The translations under genes and the position numbers were made by a program. Below, piece by piece: positions 22,976 to 34,000 of a DNA stretch of 64,000 nt; position 1 is the stretch's first letter, and each line of letters opens with the position of its first letter. The notes under the pieces are model-generated. The model ran no database searches. It worked only from the letters and a program-made list of their open reading frames with translations, and was not told the origin of the DNA. Origin of the DNA: Aricia agestis (taxonomy: Eukaryota; Arthropoda; Insecta; Lepidoptera; Lycaenidae); NCBI RefSeq assembly GCF_905147365.1, contig NC_056423.1, positions 10,830,501-10,894,500 on the forward strand, written 5' to 3'.

Positions 22976-23377
22976 AGGATTACCCATCCTCCGTTCCGCT
23001 CCGCCGGCGTAGGACGGGAGTGCGGAGGCGTCGTTACGCGAACCGCCACACTTCCGTCTAATCCGGAGCTCCGGGCAAGGATGGGAACCTGCCCGGCTTA
23101 GCTAGTCCCGGCGCCGAGGGGAACGCTTCAGTTTGCCGGAGCATTCCCTTACTTTGGTGGAAGTCCGGTCCCTTTTAAGGTAGACTGGCTGGTCGTGGAG
23201 GGAGTCCTGTGTTAGACAGATCCAGGACATTCCTCCGTATACGGCTGAAGGCAAACCGCAGGTGGTTTTAGTGGGTAAGAGTCCCACATACCCCCGGGGT
23301 GCTTCAGCTAACTGAGGCACATCCCTAACCCGGGGCACCCATGATGGGTTTGCCCTGCGCATCAAAAAAAAAATAAT
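22976..23377 (+). other. 3' UTR and A-rich tail of the R1-clade element
   Basis: No coding. The sequence ends GCGCATC, nine A and TAAT immediately before the second copy of the 14-bp target duplication. Confidence 0.75.
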
Positions 23378-23467
23378 GGTGGTAATTGGTATCTAGTTAA
23401 GGTCCATTTTTCAAGGTTTTCAATATTGTTGTTATAGCGGCAACAAAATAATCAGTGAAAATTTGAT

Positions 23468-23760
23468 GACGACCTCTGTGGCTCAGTTGGTGGGCTGTTG
23501 GTAATTCAAGCCGGGGGTCGCGGGTTCGAATCCCGCCAACGGAACAAAAAGGTTTCAAAAAGTTCCTGGGTCATGGATGTGTATTAAATATGTGTATCAT
23601 ATAATAAAAATCTAAATATATGTATAGTATAAATATATAAAAGTATTAAATATATTTCCATTGTCTGGTACCCGTAACACAAGTCCTTCAGGTACTTACC
23701 ACGGGGCCAGACTGACGTGGTGTGAAACGTCCATAGATATTTATTTATTTATTTTATTTT
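23468..23760 (+). mobile_element. SINE family A
   Basis: GACGACCTCTGTGGCTCAGTTGG, box B GGTTCGAATCC, body and 3' end GTGTGAAACGTCCATAGATATT, then an (ATTT)n tail to 23760. This is the best-preserved tRNA-like head of the three. Confidence 0.85.
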
Positions 23761-23966
23761 GCGTACACTCGCATGCAAGAACTTGCAAACACCACCACCA
23801 CACAAGCAATAATGTTGGCAAATCCGTGCAAGGCCCCTCACCACCATGCGGGTGAAAACCTCGACGCGCGTTTCGCCCCAACACCGGAGCATCCTCAGGA
23901 TGTGGACTCTACGAACAACGTCCGTTAAGACAGTGTGGGAGGAGGGAGGTGCTGTACGCATGCCTA

Positions 23967-26620
23967 TTTTATTTTATTTTATTTTATTTTAAAGGAAAAC
24001 TTACAGCTAGTACAAAGGTAGAATTCAAGTGTAACAATACAAATGCCAATTAAAAGTTTTCGCGACTAGGTATTTGTTTAGATTGTACATACATTTGGTT
24101 GACGTCAAATTGACACACTGTGGTGAATATATCTAATATCATATTATATATAAAAGAATAAAAAGAAAGACAACAATAAAAATAATAGCCTAAACTTGGA
24201 TCATCATGTATCAGTAATGTGCAAATTATTATCATAAACTAAATTAGCTTTTGTCAGTAGTATTAAAGAAATGGTCTGTTAACACTTTTCTGAGACTTCT
24301 AATATTAGTATTAAATAGATCTACGTCGGTACTTTGAGACGCTGTATTGTACGCTTTGCTAGCTCGCACGATGTACGCATTTTGCCGGTAGGTGGTAGGG
24401 GCATATGGAACGTGTAGGAGTTGACGTCTTCTAAGAGAGCCGGAGGGTATTTTGAGCTCAAATTTACTGACTAGTTCCGGGCAATCAATTGAACCACTGA
24501 ATATTTTGAAGAGCAACGACAAGTCGGCAATGTTTCTTCGTTCGGCGAGAGGCAAGATGTGAAATTTTTTGCATCTTTCGATATAGTTAGGTAGGTGGGT
24601 ATTTGACTTAAACTGTATGAATTTTAAAAACTTTTTTTGAATATTCTCAATTCTATCAATGTAGGTAGCGTAGTTGGGGTTCCATACGGGCGAGCAGTAT
24701 TCCAAATGACTACGAACGAATGCACAATAAAGTATTTTAATTGTTTTAATGCGCGTAAAATCAGAGGAGAGTCTAAATATGAATCCTAAGGCTTTGCGAG
24801 CTTTTTTAATTATGTGGTCGATGTGCGAGTCGAATAGAAGTTTGGAATCGAAGATGACACCTAGGTCCCTGACAGTGTTTACTCTCGCTATGGTAGTATC
24901 GCGTAGTTTGTAGGGATATTCTATAATATTAGATTTACGGGTGAAGGAACATACGTAACATTTCGACACATTCAAATCTAATTTGTTGATGACACAATAG
25001 CGGTAAAAATTATCAAGATCTTTTTGAATTTTTTCGGCATCATCTATATTTCTCACTAGACATAGTATCTTCATATCGTCGGCGAATAGAAGCACTGTGC
25101 AGAAAGAGAAGGCAGAAGACACATCGTTTATAAAAATATTAAACAATAAGGGTCCCAAGAGAGATCCTTGAGGTATTCCCGAAGGAATATAAGAGCATCT
25201 GGATGAGTAACCATTAAGTACTACCGTCTGGCATCTGTTGTGTACGTAGGAGGTGAACCATCTGTACAGATCCCCCCTTATGCCGATAGCTGACAACTTG
25301 TGGAGTAGGACAGTGTGATCGAGGCGGTCGAAACACTTGCTGTAATCGGTGTATATGACGTCTACCTGTGCAGGCTGCGACATACAGCTTGACAGGTAGT
25401 CCGCGCAGATCGTCAGATTTGTTGTAGTCGACCGACCAGACAGAAAGCCGTGTTGTTGTTCACCGAAACTGTGTTTTAATGCGCTATACACTTGTCTATA
25501 AATAATTTTTTCAAGTATTTTACTAAATATGCATAGCTTCGAGATGGGCCTATAGTTCTCGATCACGTCTTTGGGACCTTTTTTGTGGACCGGGGTAATG
25601 AATGCCGCCTTCCACACTGGAGGGACGATGCCATCTTTGAGCGAGCGCCTGAACAATATCGTAAGCGGCAGCGTCAGGCCGTCGGCGCATTGGCGTACTA
25701 GGAGGGGCGGTATTTTATCGGGGCCTGCGGTTTTATTTAAGTCAACCGACTTGAGGAGTTGGTTGACTTCTCGCTCCCGTATTTCGACGGAGTGTATGTC
25801 CGAGCGTGATTCGATAGACGACGAAACTGAAACCGAGTCCACGTTCGAGGTGCTGGCAGAGAGGAAGTTCGACTGGAAGTAATCGCTGAACATGTTGCAG
25901 ATCTCCTCCCCATCAGTCGCCTTTGTATTTTGGAATTTAAACGTCGACGGATACGAGTTGTTTTGTTTTTTAAGTTTAACGTACGACCAGAACGCTTTGG
26001 GCGACTTTAATATATCGTTTTCGATTTTAGACATATAATCAAGGTACATGTCGCACTCAATCTCCTTGGCGCGCCGTCGGAGTAAAACAAAGGACTCATA
26101 ATCGGAGCGGTTGCCGTACCTCTTATATTTGGAATGAAATTTATTTTTTTCCTTTAGAATTTTAATTAGTGGCCGCTTGTACCAGGGAGGATAACTGCCG
26201 CACGGCTTAGCCAATTTCGTCGGTACATAAGTGCTTATTAACATGTCGAGCGTGTCGTAAAAGTATATAACGGCGTTATCGAGCGATCTAGTACACAGCT
26301 CGTTTTGCCAGTCGATTTCACAAAGATGGCGATTAATGGATACGAAATCGGCCTGTCGGTATAGGTATACGGGTAGCGGGCGGTGGGGAAGGTCGTCCGA
26401 CTCGTTAAAGTTAGCAATAACGGATAGTGCTTTATGGTGGGGATCCTCCGGCACTATCGGGTCCGTACAGAGGTTCACCTCGATAGGATTATTTGAAAAG
26501 ATGAGATCGAGAATTCTGCTGTTTATATTTAAAAATGAGTTGTATTGCAAGAGGTTGTAGGTATCAAGATCATCGAATAGGTTTATCTGCACGGGCCCGA
26601 GCAGGTTCGAGGGCCTCAAC
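23967..26620 (-). mobile_element. 5'-truncated Jockey/CR1-type LINE
   Basis: The - strand unit begins inside the endonuclease domain at about 26620 and ends in an (AAAAT)n tail, seen on the + strand as (ATTTT)n at 23967-23992. The 3' UTR is about 250 bp. The 5' truncation is typical of incomplete target-primed reverse transcription. I could not fix a target duplication with confidence; TGCGTACACTC occurs at 23760 and 26634 but is not adjacent to the tail. Confidence 0.88.
24244..26619 (-). CDS. LINE ORF2 fragment: endonuclease end and complete reverse transcriptase
   Basis: A single open frame of 791 codons; the first in-frame codon follows a stop at the truncation point and is not a true start. 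Residues 35-45 read S-R-I-L-D-L-I-F-S-N, the closing motif of the AP endonuclease. The reverse transcriptase follows with K-T-A-G-P-D-K-I-P, Y-R-P-I-S, Q-H-G-F-L-S-G-R-S-T, Y-T-D-Y-S-K-C-F-D-R-L-D (motif A), G-I-P-Q-G-S and L-F-A-D-D-M-K (motif C). The tail has H-L-E-Y-C-S-P-V-W-N-P, usual in the Jockey/CR1 superfamily. No stop disrupts it, which suggests a recent insertion, but without an intact endonuclease it cannot move by itself. Confidence 0.9.
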   Translation of the reverse strand: MRPSNLLGPVQINLFDDLDTYNLLQYNSFLNINSRILDLIFSNNPIEVNLCTDPIVPEDPHHKALSVIANFNESDDLPHRPLPVYLYRQADFVSINRHLCEIDWQNELCTRSLDNAVIYFYDTLDMLISTYVPTKLAKPCGSYPPWYKRPLIKILKEKNKFHSKYKRYGNRSDYESFVLLRRRAKEIECDMYLDYMSKIENDILKSPKAFWSYVKLKKQNNSYPSTFKFQNTKATDGEEICNMFSDYFQSNFLSASTSNVDSVSVSSSIESRSDIHSVEIREREVNQLLKSVDLNKTAGPDKIPPLLVRQCADGLTLPLTILFRRSLKDGIVPPVWKAAFITPVHKKGPKDVIENYRPISKLCIFSKILEKIIYRQVYSALKHSFGEQQHGFLSGRSTTTNLTICADYLSSCMSQPAQVDVIYTDYSKCFDRLDHTVLLHKLSAIGIRGDLYRWFTSYVHNRCQTVVLNGYSSRCSYIPSGIPQGSLLGPLLFNIFINDVSSAFSFCTVLLFADDMKILCLVRNIDDAEKIQKDLDNFYRYCVINKLDLNVSKCYVCSFTRKSNIIEYPYKLRDTTIARVNTVRDLGVIFDSKLLFDSHIDHIIKKARKALGFIFRLSSDFTRIKTIKILYCAFVRSHLEYCSPVWNPNYATYIDRIENIQKKFLKFIQFKSNTHLPNYIERCKKFHILPLAERRNIADLSLLFKIFSGSIDCPELVSKFELKIPSGSLRRRQLLHVPYAPTTYRQNAYIVRASKAYNTASQSTDVDLFNTNIRSLRKVLTDHFFNTTDKS

Positions 26621-26644
26621 TCACCTCATACTATGCGTACACTC

Positions 26645-27130
26645 ACTCATTTACTTAAAGGTGGAAGTTGTTTTCGCGGAATATTGCTAAAAATAATAAC
26701 AAACTAAATTTAAACTATGGATTTCCGCAAAGTAACGCCTGATTCCATTAACTGTGTCAATATCAGTCAATGTGCGCTGCTGGAAAAGGAGAACTGTCGG
26801 AGTTTTGCCGGGAATGTGAAATGGTGATGTTGTGTTTTTATATTATTTTCCTAAAATTGTGTTATCTGGGTTTTTAATGTGTAATATTGGTAGGTAACCA
26901 TTAGATATTCGTTAACGTGCACAAGTGTGGGAAAGTGATGTAATAACCAGAAACGTGCTCTTTTGTGTTCCCTCCAAAACTCCATCGAAAGTTTCAGTAA
27001 AGCGTCTACCACTTTACTGAATCGACCGACTTGACTTCTTGACTGTTTTGACTTTATAGTTAGACTTTGACTAGACTTTAGACCTGACTGACCTGACGAT
27101 AATATAGAAAAAAATTTATTAAAGAATATT
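26645..27130. other. No gene seen
   Basis: Mixed-composition sequence between the LINE and the hairpin elements. GCGCTGCTGGAAAAGGAGAACTG at 26773 is a fragment of the AACAAGG-family MITE; otherwise nothing. Confidence 0.55.
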
Positions 27131-27761
27131 GTTTTGCCGCCATAATATTATACTCGACACTGGCCATGGTTATAGCCGAAGTGACATTTAAAAAAAAAAG
27201 AAAGAACTGTCAAAAATGAGGTTTTGTATGAGAATTGAGAACGACAGTATATTATAAGTTTATGGATAGAAGCGTTAGTTCCTTTTCTCGCCACGTTCAT
27301 AAACAGCCTTGTCGAACTCTAAGTAGGTATGTAAGGTGCTGCCAGCTTGCGACAAGTACAGGCAAACTATTTTACCGTCTTTAAAAAAAAGGAGGAGGTT
27401 CTATGTTCGTCTGTTTAAATTTTTCAATAATGTTGCATTAAATATTCTATAGAGTCGCTTCGCTACACGCTACACTTCGCTACATGTTTGGCAATTTATT
27501 AAGGCCTCTACAGATTGAGCGGACCCAGTCCAGAGTGAAGTTGGTTTTCGCAAGTTTGATACCTGCCTCGTGTTCAGGTTGTACAAATTTGACAGTTTTG
27601 ATGGTTCATCGTCCTTTACAGTTCGACAAGGCTGTTTAAGAACGTTGCGAGAAAAGGAACTAACGCTTTTATCATTCAAAAACTTCATTTTTGACAGTTT
27701 GATGGTCCGAGTCCGATGGACTATCAAACTGTCAAAGGTGTGCAGAGTTAATGGTATAGTG

Positions 27762-27880
27762 CGACAAGGCTTTAAATGAACGTAGGTGGGAGCGCTGCTG
27801 AGTGCTGGTAAAGGAGAACTGTGTTTGTATGATAGCAGCGTTATTTCCTTTTTTCGCCACGTTCATTTAATGCCTTGTCG
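27762..27880. repeat. AACAAGG-family MITE, best copy
   Basis: CGACAAGGCTTTAAATGAACGT and ACGTTCATTTAATGCCTTGTCG are inverted ends about 22 bp long. Related partial copies lie at 27195-27318 and 27605-27700. Confidence 0.72.
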
Positions 27881-28319
27881 AACTGTAGCTGTGAATCATT
27901 TTGACAGCTGTCAAAGGCTATGTTCCGTTATGGACTGCGACCACTGCACTGCACTGCACTATCACTGTAGAAAAAATCGTTCCGTTATGGACTGGCAGTA
28001 TGCTGCCGCAGTACCCTAGTCAAATATATGACGTCATCAATCGTCGCCATATTCTACTGTGAGCACTGGCGTTTATGAGCTAAGGTACTCGCAGTAAATC
28101 ACGTGATCAGTCAAAAGTCAACTGTCAAGTGTCAAAACCACTCGAGTGTCTAACGTTTTATCTACAGTTTTATCCCAAAGTTATAAATTTCTGTAATCAA
28201 TTTGGATTAATAATAATAAAACAATGGAAGAATTGCAAAAAATAACTTTATTAGACTGTGACTGTGACAGTCAAAAATGCGGCTCACACAAGGCTGACAG
28301 TGTACGGAATTGCGTTCCG

Positions 28320-28460
28320 TTTTAAATAGTACCCAGTATAACTAACTATAAAAGAAGGAAGGAATTGACGTCATACTCTAGAGTAGAGTATGACGTCAAT
28401 TTAGTATACTGTAAAGCCGTTCCTTCCTTTATAGTTAGTTACACTGGGTACTATTTAAAA
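28320..28460. repeat. 141-bp foldback element
   Basis: TTTTAAATAGTACCCAGT at the left and ACTGGGTACTATTTAAAA at the right, with an inner near-perfect palindrome ATTGACGTCATACTCTAGAGTAGAG...TGACGTCAAT. Confidence 0.8.
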
Positions 28461-28924
28461 CCAATGAATAAGGAAACAGACGGAAGCGACATAACTACAA
28501 AAAAGTGTGGCCGGCGCCATATTGCCAGAAACTAAACATGGCGGGCTATAGTGATGGGACACTTGGTTGGATATCGATAAGTAAGATGTTATAAGTGAGC
28601 TATTAAGGTTAAAATCTTTTAAATAAATGATCAGATTCTTCACCTTATATTTTTTAAATTCGATAAAAAGTACATCACTAAACGTCAAATCTACTAATTT
28701 CTATGTTGATTAAATAATATCGAAAATCAAGCCATGTTATATTACTATTCTATCACAAATCTTATTTATTGTCTAATTATTAACTAAATTAGCACATACG
28801 AAATCAAGCCAGCGGTAAAATAACAAAAAAAATTGTAAAAATATAAATGTACCGATCCAAGGACAAACTTTTTTAAATTTCTTCACTTTTTTGACGGACT
28901 ATAAATTAATTTTAAAAAAAGCAA

Positions 28925-29050
28925 ATTGGTCGAAAAATTTGACCGATATATCGATATTTTTTTCGCGATATATCGAGACCGATATTGATATTTTTTCAAA
29001 TATCGAAATATCGATATATCGATATTTTCTTTCAATTTCGACATCCCTTT
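28925..29050. repeat. ATATCGAT-rich end of a hAT-like MITE
   Basis: Many GATATATCGATATT units end at AATTTCGACATCCCTTTA, whose complement AGGGATGTCG resembles hAT ends with subterminal repeats. The opposite end was not found. Confidence 0.4.
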
Positions 29051-29340
29051 AATACGACACTTTGACAGTTTATGTTCCTCGGAGAACCGGAACATAAAAT
29101 GGCGGACTGGCCACAGTATTTTGATTTGGTAGAGACCATTATGCCGCATCCACTTATAAAAGTCAATGGTCGCAGCGCATAACGGAACATAGCCAAAGTC
29201 ATCCACGCCTATGAACACTATCCTTCATTGATCAACAATTACTATCTTCACTCTGGACTAAGTCCGTCCGTCTGTAGAAGCCTTTAAAGAGACCGTCAAA
29301 CTGTCAATTTGGTACGGAGTGAACGTCGTGCTTAAGTCAA

Positions 29341-29404
29341 ACTCGTCTATACTAGCCGTGGGCGATGAACGCCTATTCATCGCCCACCACTAGTATAGAC
29401 GAGT
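29341..29404. repeat. 64-bp hairpin
   Basis: ACTCGTCTATACTAG...TGGGCGATGAA pairs with TTCATCGCCCA...CTAGTATAGACGAGT around a short loop (CGCCTA). Confidence 0.8.
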
Positions 29405-29768
29405 ATCCGACAAGATATCTAAGTCTGAAATGACATCAGTGGGTTACGGCCTGACCGAGCATGCTATCTCGCTCAAAAATCTTTCTTTACGACCACCACG
29501 CATAATTATTATCCCACATGTTTGTTTTATTACGTAGGTGTGAGACGTAACACTCTTTACTTTTAGTGGTTTAGTGATTGATTAATAACTTCTTGTCAGT
29601 AGACTTGATGTCTAGGTGAATTTCTTGTCAGCTTCCTCTTAATAACAACCTTACCTGGCCTTCCATAAATGTTTCAAAACAAAATTTTGCCAAATCGGTT
29701 CAGCCGTTTTTGAGTTAAAGCTAGACAGACGAAAGTGATAAATAATTTTATTTATTTATATTAGTATA

Positions 29769-30510
29769 GAAGACCCTGACAAATTGCAATTTATGCTGAG
29801 CGATCTAACAGCCGCCAGCAAAAACATAGGCTTAGAATTGAACTCCAGTAAGACCAAGGTGATGACAAACTCTGCAAACCAAGACATAACAGTCAATGAC
29901 TGCAAACTAGAATATGTCAAAAACTATACTTACCTTGGACAGATAATTTCCTTCGAGGACCAAATGACCAAAGAAATAGAAAAACGAATAGCACATGGTT
30001 GGAACAAATTTTGGTCACTAAAAGAGATTCTAAAAAGCAAAGACCTAAGCTAGCGTATAAAAAGCAAGACTTTTAATACATGTGTCCTGCCCTGTCTAAC
30101 TTATGGCTCTGAAACGTGGTCCCTTTCCAAAACGCATAGAGAAAAACTAGCAAAATGCCAGAGAACCTTGGAGCGCAGCATGATGGGGTGAAAACTGCAA
30201 GCTTAGCCTAACAATCAGGATGAAAACTAAAGTAGTCGACATCCTCAGACGAATAGATATGCTAAAATGGAGATGGGCAGATCACACTGTACGATGCAAA
30301 CAAAGTAAATGGAGTTAGAGAGTCATTATGTGGTATCCAAGAGATGGTAAAAGGACAAGAGGTCGACCCGCCATGAGATGGGAAGACGAAATTAAACTTA
30401 CTGCTGGACCCTACTGGGCAAGAGTAGCACAGGATAGAAAATACTGGAAAGAGCTGGAGGAGGCCTTTGCCAACAGGCACACCAAATTAAGAGAATATAT
30501 TATATAACAA
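29769..30510 (+). pseudogene. RTE-clade LINE 3' fragment
   Basis: The frame from 29769 reads E-D-P-D-K-L-Q-F-M-L-S-D-L and L-N-S-S-K-T-K-V-M-T to a stop at 30051. After further stops come L-T-Y-G-S-E-T-W-S-L, K-C-Q-R-T-L-E-R-S-M-M-G and G-R-P-A-M-R-W-E-D-E-I-K. This series is the end of RTE reverse transcriptase and its C-terminal region (often annotated craniofacial development protein 2-like). At least five stops or shifts are present. Confidence 0.85.
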
Positions 30511-31004
30511 GAAAATCCTTATAACACTGCAAAACAGATAATTCGGAAAAAAGGCTAAATAATAATATTAGTATAAGATTAGTAACTACTAACAATAATT
30601 ATAATCGAGATATTTTTAAAAATGTTCATCATCGAATGACTTCATTAGTAGGTACATATTACAAATTATATCGCCCTCCGCCAGCCTGTACGAACTTCAC
30701 TCCGTATCCAGTCTGCATGGTGTGTAGGGGGTTTTACACACATTCTCAGTAAAAAAAATGTTCTTTGTCAGTGAACAGTGAAGACTGAAGTGTCAAGTGT
30801 AAGTTGTGACTCTTTCTGCTAGATTGTGGCTTGTGGGTTGTGGTTCGTAAAAATAATCTTGTTCTATTTGTATTCAACTAAGTAAATTTTACATTGATAA
30901 AGTTTCTTTTAACACCTATTTATTGATTTTTGCTATAAAAAGCTTCATATGATCATATCTCACATTTCAAATGTATTTATAAATTGTGCACGTGTCATTT
31001 TGTA

Positions 31005-31094
31005 ATGCTTAGAACAGTTAACAAATTATCTACTAAATATATTACAAATCGTTGTTTTAGTTCTTCAAAGTGTAGTCGTAATATAATTATGCAG
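31005..31094 (+). CDS. MYG1: MYG1 exon 1, predicted mitochondrial presequence
   Basis: Thirty codons from ATG at 31005 to a donor CAG|GTAATA. The peptide begins MLRTVNKLSTKY, has several Arg/Lys and no acidic residue, and contains R-C-F-S-S, which resembles a matrix-protease cleavage context. It ends in phase 0 and exon 2 begins in phase 0, so the join is seamless. A transcript could refute this choice of first exon. Confidence 0.7.
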
Positions 31095-34000
31095 GTAATA
31101 ACTAATATGTATAGCTTTTGTACGATGAGTGATGAGTCTATCAGTCCAGTCATTCTTACGATTGGCTTTTGTTTGACGTCCATGATCCAATAACTGTATG
31201 GACTATGGATGTATGGATCTACATCCATGGTTATAAGTTGATTAATAAATACAGGTTCAAGAATGTTTTATTTTCGCCATACTTAGGTTATAACTTTTAA
31301 ATTACTAGTTCACGCCAGTAACTCCGTGACGCTAAAATTCGTTTATGGCGCGGGAACCGTATATTTTAACATTTTTCCATAAACTGTATCATATATCCTT
31401 TCCCAGGACTCGAAGTATCCCCATACCAAATTCCAGCAAAATCGGTTCAGCGGTTTGGGCGTGAATAAGTAACAGACAGACACACTTTCCCAATATATGA
31501 ATAACTACTCGGATCATACATACTAAACATTTTTTTTACTCTTGTTTACTACAATCTGTCTTCTGAGTATGTGATATTCATACTAAACATAACCATGTTA
31601 TTTTTTCAGATCGGCACTCATGATGGGACCTTCCACTGTGATGAAGTGTTGGCGTGCTACATGCTACGTCGGTTGCCGGAGTACAAGGACGCCGAGATTG
31701 TCCGGAGCCGAGACATAGAGGTGCTCAAAGCCTGTGACATAGTGGTCGACGTTGGAGCCGTGTTCGATCACCAGAAGAAGCGGTACGATCACCACCAACG
31801 GGAATTCAATGAAACCTTAAGTTCGGTGCGCCCGGAGCTGGGTGATAAATATCAAATCAAGTAAGTTTTGTCCATGTTTTTCACTTATAACTAGGGAATG
31901 TTATTATTCGACAAATTTGCTATTCGAATAATTCGAATAATTTCTAAAAATTGTCGAATATATTCGAATATTTCGTATTTTATGAAAAATTGGTATTTAA
32001 CACATAAATAAAAGAACCATATTGAGTTTTAGCATTTTTATTTAAAAAGAATTAGTATTTATTTAACAAATCGTTTGTTATATAATTATAAGTTAAAGTT
32101 TAACAATCGTAAAAACTAAATATTTTTAAAATCGACGAAATGTTTCAAACCGTTAATGTGAAGCATGCACACCTTGAACAATTGAATCGAAAATTCGTGT
32201 AATTAAAAAAAACAATATCCTGAGTTGATATTTTTTATGTTTTATTTAGAAACTCTTGCTATCTCAATTCTTTACAACTTACGTAAACTTATACATCGAA
32301 TAACTATGCCTTCTGTTTTAAAAAACCATAATATTTATTGTTACATAATATAAAAACAGAGAATTTTGATTACGTAATACGTATACGCTGCTTAAATAAC
32401 ATTTTAATGAAGGTAAGTAAATAGTAATTTAAATAGATCTCAATTTTTAAAATCTGTCGTAATTTGAGATCATGGAGATAAAGTTACATTAAATTTTTTA
32501 AAATAAAAAATTGTAAATATTTATTATAATATTTTACGAAACAGTTTTGACATGTTTTCATTTTTTTTTACTTCAATTTCCGAGTAATCTAATAATAGAT
32601 AAAAATACTTTAAAATAAACAAAAAAATATGAATACGTTACATTTATAAATAATAATAAAAATCATCACAGCATAACAATCAGTCTTACAACAAGAAATC
32701 ACATAATAGGTATTAATTTGTTTGACAATTTAAATATAGCCATAATCAACAACTTTTTGATAAAAAAATCAAAACAATAATAACAATCGGACCTTACAAT
32801 TAAGTAGAAATATTATAATATACTTTTAATGTTTTTTCAGTCTTTGATAGTGAGATCTAAGAAAACTTAGGCAATCTAAAGTATCGTCATTTAACCGCGT
32901 TCTTAGTTTATTGCAAATATAACCTGTGGACGAAAAAACCCTCTCGGCTTCTACGCTTGTTGGTGGGATAGTCATTAATAAGTCATATACTAGATCCAAA
33001 TATTCACTTCTTGGCCCCCCTCTATCAAACAATGCCGTTTGGATACGTAAAATAGTTTCCAAGTCGTCAGAATCTACGTTGGTTGATGTCGATGGTGTTG
33101 ACAAACATGCATCTATCTTTTTTCTTAATTGGTCTTCTAATGGCAATGATTTTTCGTTTCTTTTTTCTTCTTGATATAAGCTGAGGACTACGTCATCTTC
33201 ATCAGAGTCTATCGATTCAATTTCCCCAGGGCGAAAATATGTTTTTATAATGTCCATTATAAATTTTAAGATGGTGCTAAATGAAGGATTTTCGAAGGTA
33301 TCGCATGAACTTTCTGCATAAAAATTTATGGGGCTATGTAGGTATTTAAGAGTTCCAACAATTTTAGGTTGTCTGCGTTGAATAATCCTGGTTTTTAAAG
33401 CCTCTTTTAACTGGAGAGATATAATATTATTTCTTTCGCTTAGTTCGTCGATCATAAATTTCAAAGCAGTCTCTGCAGTCAGCATGTTCGCATCTTCGCT
33501 ACATATTGCTTTTACCGTAGCTTTTATAATATTTAAAGCTTCTGAAATGTCTTTTAAAATATCAATTTCAACGCTGTTGAAAGTAGTATCGTTTTTTAAA
33601 TCGATCAAAGCTTTCATTACACCATCTTTTATGGCTAAAAATCTTGATATCATGTCTGCCAGGCTACTCCAACGCGTTTTGCAGTCCAATATGAGACCTA
33701 ACTGTTTTCCTTCAGTTTCCAGATATGAGTTTAAATGATCAGTTTTAGTGGGCGAATATTTAAAGTACTTTACTACTTGTCTTACTTTAGATATTAATTC
33801 TTTGTAAACTGTAAGTGGAGGTCTAGTAGTATTTTCTATGAATGGTGCAAATCCATCATCACCGCTCTCACTTTCCGAATCATCACTTTCGTTAAGTTCG
33901 GCTGTATAACTTATGTCCATATCGTCCGTGTTTTGATCTTTATATAAAACGTCTAAAACAGCTAACTGAATTCCATGCGCCAAACACAGTTGGCTTTGAG

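Larger units (their letters stand above)
17460..23377 (+). mobile_element. R1-clade non-LTR retrotransposon, near full length
   Basis: The 14-bp sequence GGTGGTAATTGGTA occurs at 17446-17459 and again at 23378-23391, directly bounding a 5.9-kb unit that ends ATC(A)9TAAT. Inside are a 5' leader, ORF1 with CCHC knuckles and ORF2 with endonuclease, reverse transcriptase and a C-terminal CCHC. This order, the overlapping ORFs and a 14-bp duplication fit the R1/TRAS/SART group. It is GC-rich compared with its surroundings. Several frameshifts and a stop make this copy inactive. No TTAGG telomeric repeat or recognised rDNA flanks it, so its target preference is unclear. Confidence 0.92.

Noticed and set aside
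17970..22987. Numerous ORFs on the opposite strand of the R1-clade element
   Set aside because: Shadows caused by high GC content; the coding motifs are all on the + strand.
17446..23391. Telomeric SART/TRAS insertion
   Set aside because: No TTAGG repeats flank the element; only the 14-bp duplication is seen.
23760..26644. TGCGTACACTC as target duplication of the LINE
   Set aside because: The left copy lies about 200 bp beyond the (ATTTT)n tail, with unrelated sequence between; not adjacent to the element end.
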